Source: Candidatus Lucifugimonas marina
GTDB lineage: Bacteria; Chloroflexota; Dehalococcoidia; Lucifugimonadales; Lucifugimonadaceae
Length of the DNA stretch: 64,000 nucleotides
Reading direction: 5' to 3'
Assembly (NCBI GenBank): GCA_029593915.1
Contig: CP046147.1
Coordinates: 3,023,001-3,087,000, forward strand
The first letter of the stretch is position 1, and each line of letters opens with the position of its first letter. Made by a program: the position numbers and the translations under genes. The notes under the pieces are model-generated. The model ran no database searches, had not been told where the DNA came from, and saw only the letters and a list, made by a program, of their open reading frames with translations. Shown in pieces: positions 45,501 to 54,989 of this stretch.

Positions 45501-45601
45501 TACCGGATAGACCTGCCACATCAGCGAATGGTGCAACAAAGTCGCGTAGAAACTCGCGCCGATACCGCCGACGCCGTCGCGGTGCGGCAACTGCCGGATA
45601 G
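42521..45601 (+). CDS. uvrA: excinuclease ABC subunit A
   Basis: A 1026-residue UvrA, the damage-sensing ATPase of nucleotide excision repair. First ABC module: GVSGSGKSSLAFDT (Walker A), LSGGEGQRIRLATQI (signature) and VLYVCDEPSVGLH. Second module: GVSGSGKSTLVNEI, LSGGEAQRIKLASEL and ILDEPTTGLS. Zinc sites CHNCGRPVQ.., CVHCDLS..CPTCTG and CEACSGAGY..CEIC are present. The last ~70 residues are an unusual Lys/Arg/Thr/Ala-rich tail ending SRRYRRRRRGAATAG, which may add DNA binding. Confidence 0.97.
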   Translation: MPDSDIVIRGAREHNLKNFDISIPRDTLTVITGVSGSGKSSLAFDTIFAEGQRRYVESLSAYARQFLGRMEKPDVDHIEGLSPSISIDQKGVSRNPRSTVGTVTEIYDYLRLLFSRAGRPHCHNCGRPVQRQTVQQIVDSILSWEEGTRLQVLAPMVTHMKGEHTQVFETARRDGFVRVRVDGETRDLSEEIKLAKTKWHDIEVVVDRIIVREDTDRGRLTESVEAALRLTGGNLIASKLGRDGDDDEDVVYSEHFACVHCDLSIAELEPRNFSFNTPFGACPTCTGLGYKLEVDPDLVIQDKSLSLNDGAITPWARSGSNSPWYHSTLESLSQHFGFSMDTPVREMDLDHLSVILYGTAGKKLEVSHQTQKGRVYNWNTAFDGVIPNMERRHVDTESDSVREDIARYMTQRACASCGGARLKPEVLAVTVLGMNVMEVTGQSVENALRWVEACRTGVWPGEGEHSGDAVDPLSNREQSIATQILKEVEARLGFLSRVGLDYLTLNRAAATLSGGEGQRIRLATQIGSGLMGVLYVCDEPSVGLHPADNDRLIGTLQNLRDVGNTVLIVEHDEAVMRAADHIVDMGPGAGQFGGNVVVEGPIGEVLESEKSLTGAYLSGRMSIPVPKKRRKGNGNEIAVIGARANNLKNVSVAIPLGTLTCVTGVSGSGKSTLVNEILSKKLSQHFYRSKDRPGEHDDVTGLEHVDKVINIDQSPIGRTPRSNPATYTGVFTNIRDIFASMPEAKARGYKAGRFSFNVKGGRCEACSGAGYVQIEMQFLPDVTVPCEICLGARYNREALEIKFKGKSIAEVLDMTVSEAAEVFENIPSIANKMKTLTDVGLGYVHLGQPATTLSGGEAQRIKLASELSKRSTGKTVYILDEPTTGLSFDDAAKLMIVLHRLVDAGNSIILIEHHLDLIKNADWILDLGPQAGERGGELVAVGTPEFVATVKKSSTGQYLAEMDGIKPNTKAAGTTKARKFKAATNGSTADDITLPDRPATSANGATKSRRNSRRYRRRRRGAATAG

Positions 45602-45838
45602 TTGATTTGAACTGAGAATCGCCCCGTGTGCGTTCCAACAGGCTCTCGCGGGTGAGCCTTGTGGCTCATTGCTGTGGGGGGTGACTCACAGCCGCGTTGT
45701 GTAGCTAGCTCGGAGCCGCCCCCATGTCAGACGTCTAAAGTTGTGGGCATCAGACAAAGACGCACTTAAGCGTCATCTGAACGAGGTTCACGGGCAAATC
45801 GAATCTCCTCAGTTGCCAAGGGTAAAAAGGGCGAAACA
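45602..45838 (+). ncRNA. possible structured RNA between uvrA and the small protein gene
   Basis: Several local stems in 237 bases: TGAGCC/GGCTCA (about 45654-45669), CTGTG/CACAG (about 45673-45692), and a two-part hairpin TCAGA..GACGC / GCGTC..TCTGA (about 45749-45779). It matches no class that I know; it could be a leader of the 45839 gene or only the uvrA 3' end. Confidence 0.25.
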
Positions 45839-46081
45839 ATGACACTCATCAGCATCAAGAACACTTCAGCAGGTAACTCAATCGTTCCAGCACGTGGCGG
45901 TTTGGGATTAGTACTAGCGGCTGGTGAAGAGGGCACTGTGTGTCCTGAAGGTCTACGAGCCCAGGGCGCATTTTTCGACATGGTTTCACGAGGCCACATC
46001 GAAGAGAAGGCACGATTGGGTCGGGCATCACGAGTAGTGAACTTCACACGTTCTACCGACGACCACAACCAGGCTGCTTAA
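45839..46081 (+). CDS. small conserved hypothetical protein
   Basis: An 80-residue protein (MTLISIKNTSAGNSIVPARGG, then VLAAGEEGTVCPEGLRAQGAFFDMVSRGHIEE). Beta-rich start, no membrane segment. It resembles small structural or phage-neck-type sequences in style only; I assign no function. A clear intrinsic terminator follows, which supports expression. Confidence 0.65.
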   Translation: MTLISIKNTSAGNSIVPARGGLGLVLAAGEEGTVCPEGLRAQGAFFDMVSRGHIEEKARLGRASRVVNFTRSTDDHNQAA

Positions 46082-46145
46082 TTACTAATCTGTAGCTTGC
46101 CTGCCCAGCAAACTTTACGAACCAAGATGGTTCGCCTATTTGATG

Positions 46146-46172
46146 AGACCCGCTTTTTGGCGGGTCTTTTTA
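46146..46172 (+). terminator. intrinsic terminator
   Basis: AGACCCGC (46146-46153) and GCGGGTCT (46160-46167) form a perfect 8-bp stem followed by a run of T. Confidence 0.92.
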
Positions 46173-46212
46173 TTTGTGTTCCCGAGAAGAGCATCTTCGA
46201 TAAAGTAGTCAC

Positions 46213-47352
46213 ATGAGCAACAAAAAGAAAATTCTAATTCTGGGTGCGGGTTTCGGTGGTCTTGAACTATCGAGTCGACTATCTGAGGCGCTTGCCGATC
46301 GGGTTGAGATTACTTTGATCGACAAAAACGAAGGATTTATTTTCGGGTTCTCAAAATTTGATCTCATGTTGGGACATTCAACTCGTCCCGAAGTTACTTA
46401 CTTCTACAAGGACATATCGAAGCCGGCAGTGGATTTCAGGCAGGAGACTGTTGTTTCTATAGACCCTGTAAATCGACGCGTGACTACCGATAAGCAGGAT
46501 TACGAAGCGGACGTGCTAGTTGTGGCGCTAGGTGCCGATTACAGCGTTGATGCAACACCGGGCTTTGCCCAGGGTGGGCACGAGTTTTACTCGTTCGACG
46601 GAGCTATTGGATTACACAACGTTCTAAAGAAATTCGAATCTGGAAAAGTTGTGATCGGGATCATTGGTCAGCCGTTCAAGTGTCCACCCGCTCCATGTGA
46701 GGCTGCGATATTGCTCGATGAATGGTTTGAGCAACGTGGGTTGAGCGAAGGTATCGACATATCTGTGGTGTCGCAGTGGCCAGTGCCGATACCACCTTCG
46801 CCAGACGGCACAAAAGCCATTCTCGATAAATTCGATGCGCGTGGGCTTACATTTACAACCCAGAAAGTCATCACAAGTTTGGATCCCGACCGTAAAGTAG
46901 CTATATGCGAAGGTGGAGAAGAGATTCCGTACGATCTGTTCTTGGGAATCCCAATTCACAGGGTGCCGACAGTTGTCGAAGAGGCAGGCCTGGCCAAAGA
47001 CGACTGGATTCCGGTCGACGATAAAAATCTCCAGACGAAATTTCCGGGCGTCTACGCCGTTGGAGATGTAACAAGCGCACCCGCTCCGAAATCGGGCGTG
47101 TTTGCTGAAAGTGCCGCCAGAGCTGTTGCGGAACACCTGATAACCGAGCTTACCGGCGAGGGTGAACCAAAGCCGTTCGATGGCAAAGGATCTTGCTACG
47201 TCGAATTCGGCGATAAGTTGGTTGGTCGCATGGACGCCGATTTCTTCCCTGGGACTCGACCAACCGCACCGTTCGCTCCACCGTCAGTGGCAGTTGCGGA
47301 CGAGAAGAAAGAGTTTGCTGCGATTAGGCGAAAACGCTGGATCGACGGTTAA
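46213..47352 (+). CDS. SQR/FCSD-like FAD-dependent oxidoreductase
   Basis: A 379-residue flavoprotein of the sulfide:quinone reductase / flavocytochrome c sulfide dehydrogenase group. LILGAGFGGLELSSRL is the FAD dinucleotide motif, EADVLVVALGADY the second, KCPPAPCEAA (about 157-166) the conserved Cys-Pro-Pro-Ala-Pro loop, and VYAVGDVTSAP the C-terminal FAD motif. One active-site Cys is seen in this loop region; the full three-Cys SQR set is not clear, so it may oxidise another substrate. No membrane helix. Confidence 0.87.
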   Translation: MSNKKKILILGAGFGGLELSSRLSEALADRVEITLIDKNEGFIFGFSKFDLMLGHSTRPEVTYFYKDISKPAVDFRQETVVSIDPVNRRVTTDKQDYEADVLVVALGADYSVDATPGFAQGGHEFYSFDGAIGLHNVLKKFESGKVVIGIIGQPFKCPPAPCEAAILLDEWFEQRGLSEGIDISVVSQWPVPIPPSPDGTKAILDKFDARGLTFTTQKVITSLDPDRKVAICEGGEEIPYDLFLGIPIHRVPTVVEEAGLAKDDWIPVDDKNLQTKFPGVYAVGDVTSAPAPKSGVFAESAARAVAEHLITELTGEGEPKPFDGKGSCYVEFGDKLVGRMDADFFPGTRPTAPFAPPSVAVADEKKEFAAIRRKRWIDG

Positions 47353-47358
47353 GTTCGG

Positions 47359-47865
47359 TTATCCGCCGCTTTGTACATCGGTCGCTAGCTGCTCGCAGAC
47401 TGAGATATCGGTCTGGCAAAGCATGACCATGTTTCCGACCACGAGATAAGCGTGGTAGCTCGTTCGGTTGTTTCCTGAAGTAATAATTCCGCCTGCTGAG
47501 TTCGAAGCGGGCGAGCGTTCCATGATCGCTATTGCTGATTCGACACCTGCCGACATTGCGTCGGCGTGCGAAGCGTATTTACGAATTTCGATATCGCGCC
47601 TGTTCGCAAATCCGTAGTAGATATTCGTTGCTTTAGGGACCGTATCGGTATCGAACTCTTTGTTCAGCTTGAATCCTGCTGTTTCAAAATTTTCGACCGT
47701 GAATGTTTCGTCGATACGAAGAATGGGAGCAGTTTCTGCGCCATCGTTAGTAGTGGAGACTGTGTCGTCAGTTGATTCGCCTGACCCACAGGCGACAATT
47801 GCAATTGTTGCGATAGAGAAGATCAGCAGAGTGAGTAATTTTCTAGATTGCAACGAATTCTCCAT
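47359..47865 (-). CDS. lipoprotein
   Basis: A 168-residue exported lipoprotein with lipobox Ile-Ala-Ile-Val-Ala-Cys. I start it at the Met at 47865 (MENSLQSRKLL), because the 14 residues of the longer frame (MSLRGVRRRGNHDH) are encoded by an intergenic repeat. The mature domain has FKLNKEFDTDTVPKATNIYYGF, EIRKYASHADAMSAGVESA and SYHAYLVVGNMVMLCQTD with two Cys near the end. Loosely reminiscent of the 1.5 and 11 kb lipoproteins in layout, but not clearly homologous. Confidence 0.72.
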   Translation of the reverse strand: MENSLQSRKLLTLLIFSIATIAIVACGSGESTDDTVSTTNDGAETAPILRIDETFTVENFETAGFKLNKEFDTDTVPKATNIYYGFANRRDIEIRKYASHADAMSAGVESAIAIMERSPASNSAGGIITSGNNRTSYHAYLVVGNMVMLCQTDISVCEQLATDVQSGG

Positions 47866-47873
47866 ATGATCGT

Positions 47874-47906
47874 GATTGCCACGTCGTCGGACTCCTCGCA
47901 ATGACA
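47874..47906 (+). repeat. repeat family F (GATTGCC..CTCCTCGCAATGAC)
   Basis: GATTGCCACGTCGTCGG then ACTCCTCGCAATGACA, a type of repeat common in many bacterial genomes. It is read as coding if the adjacent lipoprotein is extended upstream. Confidence 0.7.
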
Positions 47907-47961
47907 ACGCGAAGCCGAATGCTTATTTTCCAATGACGAATAGCGGAACTTTAGCAAATCC

Positions 47962-49176
47962 CTACCGCTTGCCAGCCGCCAGTTTGCTTGCTTCGGGCAG
48001 TGACCGCAGTCGCAGCATTGCAGCGGTTCCGACAACAGGACCCAGAGCCAACATTGCGAACGCCCAGCCCCATCCTGAAGAATCTTTGACGATAGGTAGT
48101 AGCCAGATTGAAACGGCGGTTAGTGCGAACCCGATTCCAGTTTGAAAAGTGAGCATGGTGCCTCGATAAGCTGGATCGCTAAGCTCGGTCATGGCTGTTG
48201 AGAACTGCGCAGAGTCGGCGATGATCGAAGCTCCCCATATCATCGCTAATATCACGATCAACACCGTGAATTCGGTCGGGATAAATCCGATGAATGCAGC
48301 AACCGATCCACTGATGATCATGGCAATGCTCGTAACAGCTGTTCGCCCAATTTTTTCCGACCACGCTCCAGCGTACGAGCTTGCCACAGCACCTATCGCA
48401 AACACGAGGAATGTCAGGCCGCTCGCTAGATCGAGGCTATCGCCTATCAGCGATTTTTCGCCGACGACATAGAGCATGAAACTGCCAATCCACGCCCACA
48501 TTGCGTACAGCTCCCACTGGTGACCTAGATAGCCGGTTAATGCGAGTCGAGGCCCACGTTCTGTGAGAGCCCCTATCAGGTAGCGGGGATTGAACTTGGC
48601 ACCGTTCACATCATGTGGTCCATCAGTGACGATGAATTTTAGAATCAGTCCGCCTGTGATTGCCAGAATCGAACTGCCAACGATTACAGCTTGCCAGTTT
48701 TCAGAAAATACCGAACGAAGTAAGTGAGGTGATCCAGATCCGATTGTCAGTGCCCCGACCATCGTCCCTAGGGCGAATCCGCGACCTTTGGTGTACCAGC
48801 CTGAAATTACCTTCATAGCCGGCGGATATACGCCACCCAGGAACGCTCCGGTCGCGAACCTGGCAGCGATTAGCGCAGGGGTTGATTCGATGGGGATAAC
48901 TAGCAGGTTAGTAATCGCTGCGAGCACAGCAGAAATAGCAAACAGCGTGCGAGCATTAATCAAGTCGGAGAGGTTGGTTATCGCGATTAGAAGAGTTCCG
49001 AACACGAATCCGAGTTGAACTGCGATCGTGAGTACGGCTATCGCCGATTCGTCGATAGCTTTTTCGGTTTCAAGCCCGCCAGAAATGGCGTTCGTTGAGA
49101 ACCAGACTGAGAGAGTGAAAAACGTTGCAGCCGATACGAATATCAGCGCACGTGATCGAGATTCAACTTGAAACAT
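47962..49176 (-). CDS. MFS transporter
   Basis: About 404 residues and 12 membrane helices. I start it at MFQVESRSRALIFV (49176): the 60 residues upstream are not transporter-like and would overlap the divergent thioesterase gene. LITNLSDLINARTLFAI is the loop 2-3 region and GAWSEKIGRTAV the equivalent in the second half. TGYLGHQWELYAMWAWIGSFM (about helix 7) is distinctive. Substrate unknown. Confidence 0.85.
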   Translation of the reverse strand: MFQVESRSRALIFVSAATFFTLSVWFSTNAISGGLETEKAIDESAIAVLTIAVQLGFVFGTLLIAITNLSDLINARTLFAISAVLAAITNLLVIPIESTPALIAARFATGAFLGGVYPPAMKVISGWYTKGRGFALGTMVGALTIGSGSPHLLRSVFSENWQAVIVGSSILAITGGLILKFIVTDGPHDVNGAKFNPRYLIGALTERGPRLALTGYLGHQWELYAMWAWIGSFMLYVVGEKSLIGDSLDLASGLTFLVFAIGAVASSYAGAWSEKIGRTAVTSIAMIISGSVAAFIGFIPTEFTVLIVILAMIWGASIIADSAQFSTAMTELSDPAYRGTMLTFQTGIGFALTAVSIWLLPIVKDSSGWGWAFAMLALGPVVGTAAMLRLRSLPEASKLAAGKR

Positions 49177-49330
49177 GCGAATTTGATGTGCGGTTGTTGG
49201 GTAGCGGTTCGAACATGAATTCGTAGAAAGTCGTATCTCGGGAGAACAAGCAGTTGCAAGCGTGAGTCGGTATTGTTTGTGAGCCCGGTGAATTGCCGAA
49301 CGATCAAAATATTCCTCTTCGAGGAGCAGT

Positions 49331-49849
49331 ATGAGCCAGAGCGAACTAGAACGCACTTACTTCCAAGACGGTCTTCACGGGAATCACTGCTACGGCTGTG
49401 GTGCATGGAACGACAAAGGGCTGCAGATCAAATCGTTCTGGGATGGCGATGAATCGGTCTGCATCTACCAGCCAAAACCGCATCATTCAGCAATGCCACC
49501 TGATGTCATGAACGGCGGAACTATCGCCGCGATTATCGATTGCCATGGTGTGTGCTCGGCCATTGCCGACGCCTACCGAACTGAAGGACGCGAGGTTGGT
49601 GATGGCGAGAAAATTTGGTACGCCACGGCTTCGCTAACGGTGAACTACCGAAAGCCGACTCGAATCGATGGACCTGTGACTGCGCGAGCTCGTCTTACGG
49701 AAAAAACTGACAAGAAAACCATGTTCGAAGTAGATTTCTTCTCACATGATGGCGTTCTTACGTGCGACGCTTCGGTTCTGTCGCTGAGAGTGCCGTCCGA
49801 ATGGGCCGACCCGACCGGGTTATTTAAGCATATTGATTCGAACTCATAA
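49331..49849 (+). CDS. PaaI-like hotdog thioesterase
   Basis: A 172-residue hotdog-fold protein. HCYGCGAWNDKGLQI is a common N-terminal motif. NGGTIAAIIDCHGVCSAI is the catalytic helix region, with Asp/His near the active site. ASLTVNYRKPTRIDGPVTARARL is the typical strand block. It probably hydrolyses acyl-CoA thioesters. Confidence 0.87.
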   Translation: MSQSELERTYFQDGLHGNHCYGCGAWNDKGLQIKSFWDGDESVCIYQPKPHHSAMPPDVMNGGTIAAIIDCHGVCSAIADAYRTEGREVGDGEKIWYATASLTVNYRKPTRIDGPVTARARLTEKTDKKTMFEVDFFSHDGVLTCDASVLSLRVPSEWADPTGLFKHIDSNS

Positions 49850-49932
49850 TTCTCGACTTCGAACCAATTAACTGGCGACTCTGCCAAACTAACCTAGTAC
49901 AAAACAGCGAGTGGATAACTAAGGAAACAAGA

Positions 49933-50403
49933 ATGAAATTAGCAGTTGGCGGCGACCACGCAGGATTCCCGATGAAGGGACCAGTAGTTGAGTATCTGAA
50001 GTCACAGGGTCACGAAGTTACCGACTACGGAACTCACTCTGAAGAGCCTGTGGATTTTCCAGATATAGCCCAGCGAGTCACATCTGCGATTCTTTCCGGT
50101 GAAGCAGAGCGGGGAATTCTTGTATGCGGTACGGGCGTTGGAGCTGCTATAGCTGGCAACAAGGTTCCGGGCATACGCGCGGCGCTCACTCACGATACTC
50201 ACTGCGCTCATCAGGGCGTTGAACACGACGACGTGAATTTGATCTGCATGGGCGCATGGATCATAGGAATCGAAGTTGCCAAGGAAGTTCTCGATGCGTT
50301 CGTGAATGCAGAGTTTTCAACCGACCCTGACTTCCGACGTCGTGTAGACAAGCTGGCTGATATGGAACGTAAATACGCGAAAGAGCTAATTGAACTAGAG
50401 TGA
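49933..50403 (+). CDS. rpiB: ribose-5-phosphate isomerase B
   Basis: A 156-residue RpiB/LacAB-type isomerase linking ribose-5-phosphate and ribulose-5-phosphate. GGDHAGFPMKGPV near the N-terminus, ILVCGTGVGAAIAGNKVPGIRAAL with the catalytic Cys (about 65), and LICMGAWIIG. Normal length. Starts at ATG with AAGGAA upstream. Confidence 0.94.
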   Translation: MKLAVGGDHAGFPMKGPVVEYLKSQGHEVTDYGTHSEEPVDFPDIAQRVTSAILSGEAERGILVCGTGVGAAIAGNKVPGIRAALTHDTHCAHQGVEHDDVNLICMGAWIIGIEVAKEVLDAFVNAEFSTDPDFRRRVDKLADMERKYAKELIELE

Positions 50404-50522
50404 TCGACGATGCCGCTAACATCGCGAAACTAGAGACTAGAACTAGGAAATCGACGAATTTCACTTATTCGTGACTGAACTATTTACTCGACGATAGAGT
50501 TCCAAATTCAGGCGGAGCTTGA

Positions 50523-53500
50523 ATGACCGATGAAGCAACTCACATAGATCAGGGGCGTGACAGTTTCGAGCAACTCGCCGATGAACAAAGGCGTATTGCC
50601 GAGATCGGGCGGATCGTCAGTTCCTCGCTCGATATCTCAGATGTGTACCCGCGATTTGCCGAACACGCCCGCGCACTTGTGCGAGCTGACCGGATGGTCA
50701 TCGCAATTCTTTCGGACGATCAGACCGAGTTAGTCGATCAGTACATCGAAGGCGCTGACATTCCTGGATCGGCCGTCGGAACTCGACGAAAAATTGATGA
50801 CAATCCAGCGCGCGACTCACTGATGAGCGACCCTTCGCCAGTAGTGTTCGCAGGGGTGAACATCAAGGAGTTCAATACGGGTGATCCCGAGGAAGACGTA
50901 AGACGGCAGACAGGTCTACAGTCACTGATGCTCGTCCCATTATTCTGGCAGGGCAGCCAGTTCGGTGTTATCGCTTTTCGTGCGTTCGCTGAAGATGCGT
51001 TTGGCGAGCACCAAATGGAGATAGGCCAACAGATAGCGAGTCAGATCGCCGGCGCTGTTGCCACCGCCATTCAGTACGCAGAACTTCAGCGTGAGTCTCT
51101 CGAACACGAACAGTTCGCAGAGATCAGACGCATCGTCGGTAGCAGCCTTGATATCGACGAAATATTCGAATCGTTCGCCAAACAAACCCGCATGCTTGTT
51201 CCGGCAGATCGGCTGATCCTCACGACGATAGATCACAAGAGCGAAGTGATCGGTCGTCATGTAGACGGGATGGCTATCAACGAAAGCGTCACGCCGACTT
51301 TGTCGCCGGTAATCCGTGACGATATTTATCAAGGCATCAATGGCAACGAGGCACTGTTCGCTCTAAACGGCGAGACTTACGAACAATACGTTCTAGATGA
51401 ACCGGACGAATTGGCAAGGTTTGCTGCAGGTCTGCGAGCACTGCTTTCGATACCTCTTATGTGGCGAGGTGACTTGGTCGGTAGTCTGACCTTTCGTTCC
51501 AAGGACCCTGCTGCATACGGCGAACGAGACATTAAGATCGCCAAGCGAATCGCTGACCACATTGCGAGCGCGGTCCATTCGTCGAACCAATTCAGGTCGC
51601 TGGAGCAAGAATCTCAACAACGGGAACAGTTAGCTGAAATTGGCCGAATTATCAGTTCGACGACGAATCTTGAAAACGTATTCTCAGCTTTCGTTGATGC
51701 CGCCAACAAACTAATCCCGTTCGACCGGCTGGCAATTTCAACGATAGACGTTGAATCGGGCGAAATTTCCGATCCGCACGTCGCGGGTCACCGCTTCGCT
51801 ATCGGAGATCTTTCTGGACCTTTTCGCTCAGAGAAAGTATTGTTCCTGACACCGTTTTCAACGATCACGAAGTACTTGTAGCCAATGCCCAAGTACTGGC
51901 AGAACGTTCAAAGACAGATATTGCCGACGATAATCGACTGAGAATCGAAGCGGGGCTGATATCAGCGATGTTCGTACCCGTGGTTTTCCAGGGAACCACA
52001 GTAGGAAATCTGGTGTTTCGATCGCGTCAGGCAGACCCCTATGGCGATGAACATGTTCGTCTCGCAGAACAAATTGCCGCCCAGCTCTCAGGAGTTATCG
52101 CTTCAAGCCAACAGCGGCAACTTATTCAATCCGAATCATCAGAACGGCAACGACTCGCTGACGAGCAGCGCCGAATCGCAGAAATTGGAAGAGTAGTCAG
52201 CTCCACACTTGATCTGGACGAAGTGTTCGCAAAATTTAACGTGGAAGCGCGTGGACTATTGCCATTCGACAGAGTGGTGCTGATCACGCTGACTGAAGAC
52301 TATTCGAAGGTGGACAGAGAGCTTATCAACGGTGTTGGCCGGGATATTACTAATATCGGCGATAAGCTGGTTTCGAATTTGAATCAGTTCCAATCTGAAG
52401 CGATCAACACAGGCAAGCCAGTAATCCGTAGAGGCGACGAATTTCTCGAAGAAGCCAAGACAATACCGTCGGAGCAAAAGCGCGTTGATGACGGTCTGAA
52501 CTCTGTGTTGATGTCTCCGCTGGTGTGGCAAGGCAACGTGATCGGACTAATAACGTTCAGGTCCACGAGTCTCTATGCTTATGGCGAACACGAAGTTAGT
52601 CTGGCAATTCAGATCAGTGCGCAAATTGCTGGTGCGGTCGCAGCAGCGAACCAGTACTGGTTGCTTGAAAGTGAGTACCAGCAACGAGAACGAATCGCTG
52701 AAATAGGCAGGATAGTCAGCTCGACACTCGATCTCGACGAAGTATTCGCTGGCTTTCTGAAAGAGGTTCGCGGGCTGCTCCAGTTTGACCGGATCGCGAT
52801 TATCACTCTCAGCCAAGATGGATCGAATGTAGTCGACAATCTGGTTGATGGCGTCGATTCGAACTCAGCGCCGGCCGGTGCGGTGCTGTCTATCGACGAC
52901 AACCCTCTACAGAAACGGGTGTTCGACGAGGCAACTGAGATCGTGTTGGGTGGCGAGGAGTACCAGGCCTTTGTTGAGAACGAACCCGCTGAAAAGGTTC
53001 GTTTCGATGCCGGGCTAGTGTCGGTACTAATGTCTCCAATGCTCTGGCAGGGTGAAGTGATCGGCGTAATCAACTTCCGCTCCAAGCAAGAGAACGCCTA
53101 CGGCAGCAAAGAGATCGAAATAGCAAAGCAGATCAGCGCTCAGATCGCTGGTGCCGTCGCAATGTCGAACCAGTATCGGCTTCTCGAAGAGAGTGAGACA
53201 AACTACCGAGGAATGGTCGAAAACAGCCATATCCTAGTTTGGCGAATGGACTCTGAAGGCCGATTCACCTACGTCAATAAATCACTCGAAGAGGCTCTGG
53301 GCTACTCGGCAGACGAGATACTGGGACAGCAGTACACACAGTTCACCCCCAACCGAGATAACCCGAACAACGACAAGGAAATTCGAGAACATTTCGCCGA
53401 GAGGGCAAAGAATAATTACGTTCGCGCTGGTACCACCGTATACCTGCACAAAAATGGATCAGAGGTTCACTTCGCATTCAGTTCAAGCCCGCTACTTGAT

Positions 53501-54685
53501 TCAGATGGGAATTTCGTCGGAATACGAGGAACTGCCCTCGATGTGACAGCTGAACGAGTAGCCCAAGATGCAATCAAAATCCAAACTGCGGCAATCGAAG
53601 CTGCCAGTGACGCTGTCATTATCTTGATGCCTGACACATCGATTACGTACGTCAACGAGGCATTTATCGAGCAAACTGGTTATTCAAGAGACGATGTAAT
53701 TGGTAAGCCCTCAAGCATTCTGCGAACTATAGATGGCGACCAAGACAACTACCTAGACACTTGGAAAGTCGTCCAGCAGGGTCGAATCTGGCGTGGTACC
53801 CAGCTCAGTCGACGCAAAGATGGCTCTGTCATCACGCTCGATGCTTCTTTGAATCCCATTTTTGCTGAAGACGGAACGATTTCTTCGTACGTTTCCATTC
53901 GACGAGATGTCACTGAGCGAATTCAGGCTGAGCAAGACAGGCAGGCTCGTGCTGAGTTAGATGCCAAAAACCAGCAGCTACTCGAAATAGACAAGCAGCG
54001 AGAAGAGTTCTTTTCATCTGTTTCGCATGAATTACGAACACCATTGACGGCAGTAACGGCATTTTCGGATATCTTGAGCCGGAACCGAGACGGCAATCTC
54101 AGTAGCACTCAGATCGATCAGCTTGAAGTGATCAAGCGCAACAGCCGCAGCCTGATCATCCTTGTCGAAGACATGCTTGATATGTCTCGCGTGAACAGCA
54201 GGTCACTTCGCATCGAACGAGAGCCTGTTGAGATCAATGAGATAGTCATATCGACAGTCGAATCGCTTGAGCCAACAGCACGCGAACGACTACAGGCGAT
54301 CGAAGTTCAGTTGAACACTGAAGGAATTTTGGTTGATGCCGACAAGGGCAGGCTCGTTCAAGTGTTGTCGAACCTGATTACCAACGCTAGCAAGTACTCG
54401 CCAGATAACAGTTCGATCAAAATCTGCACAGATGTGATAGACGATTCGATCGAACTGCGTGTTGTTGACTCTGGCTTCGGCATGTCGAACGAAGATCTTC
54501 GAATGATCTTCTCGCCGTTCTATCGATCAAAACGTGATGAGATTCAAACTAAACCAGGCACGGGTCTTGGAATGGCAATTTCTAAGACATTGATCGAGCT
54601 TCATGATGGGAAGATTGAAGTCGAGAGCACTTTGAACGTTGGAACAACTGTGATCGTGACAATTCCAGGCGTGATCGATCAGTAA
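50523..54685 (+). pseudogene. multi-GAF/PAS sensor histidine kinase with one-base frameshift near 51834-51836
   Basis: Two frames join into a protein of about 1387 residues if one A is restored in the AAA at 51834-51836 (reading Ser-Glu-Lys-Ser-Ile-Val-Pro). Domain order: five GAF domains, each opened by an EIGRIVSSTLDLDEVF-type helix; two PAS domains (about 960-1210); HisKA with SHELRTPLTAVTAF; and HATPase with NLITNASKYS, DSGFGM and GTGLGMAISKT. All kinase residues are present. No membrane segment or receiver domain. GGAG precedes the ATG. The paralogous gene at 54990 follows. A frameshift in an A run may be a sequencing error, a phase-variable site or true decay. Confidence 0.83.
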
Positions 54686-54989
54686 ACAGCGTCAATGACT
54701 ACAATCGAGATCAGTGACCTAGTTCGATTGCCTAATTGGCTACTGGGGATAGTAGTGCTGATCGCGTAAAGAGAACTGAAAGCACACTTATATCAACTTA
54801 CGGCACTTCGAGCTGATAGATAAAATGATTAAACTGAATTTTTTCTGTTTTATTGTGCCGAACCGATACTAAGACTCGGTTGGCACGCAACCTAAGTTCA
54901 GTTCTCGTATAGTACTTTTTGCTATGTGCCTTTCTATGTTTTGTGGTTTTCGACCATGAAAACAACTCGCATGTAGTTGGAGTTGTGTA
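54686..54989. other. intergenic region between the two GAF kinases
   Basis: About 300 bases, AT-rich in the second half (54830-54880). It should carry the promoter of the second kinase; I cannot identify a confident -35/-10 pair or repeat. Confidence 0.4.

Noticed and set aside
45602..45838. A known riboswitch, SRP RNA, 6S RNA or tmRNA
   Set aside because: None of the conserved core sequences of these classes could be found.
49177..49356. N-terminal extension of the MFS gene
   Set aside because: The extra 60 residues are not transporter-like and overlap the divergent thioesterase gene.
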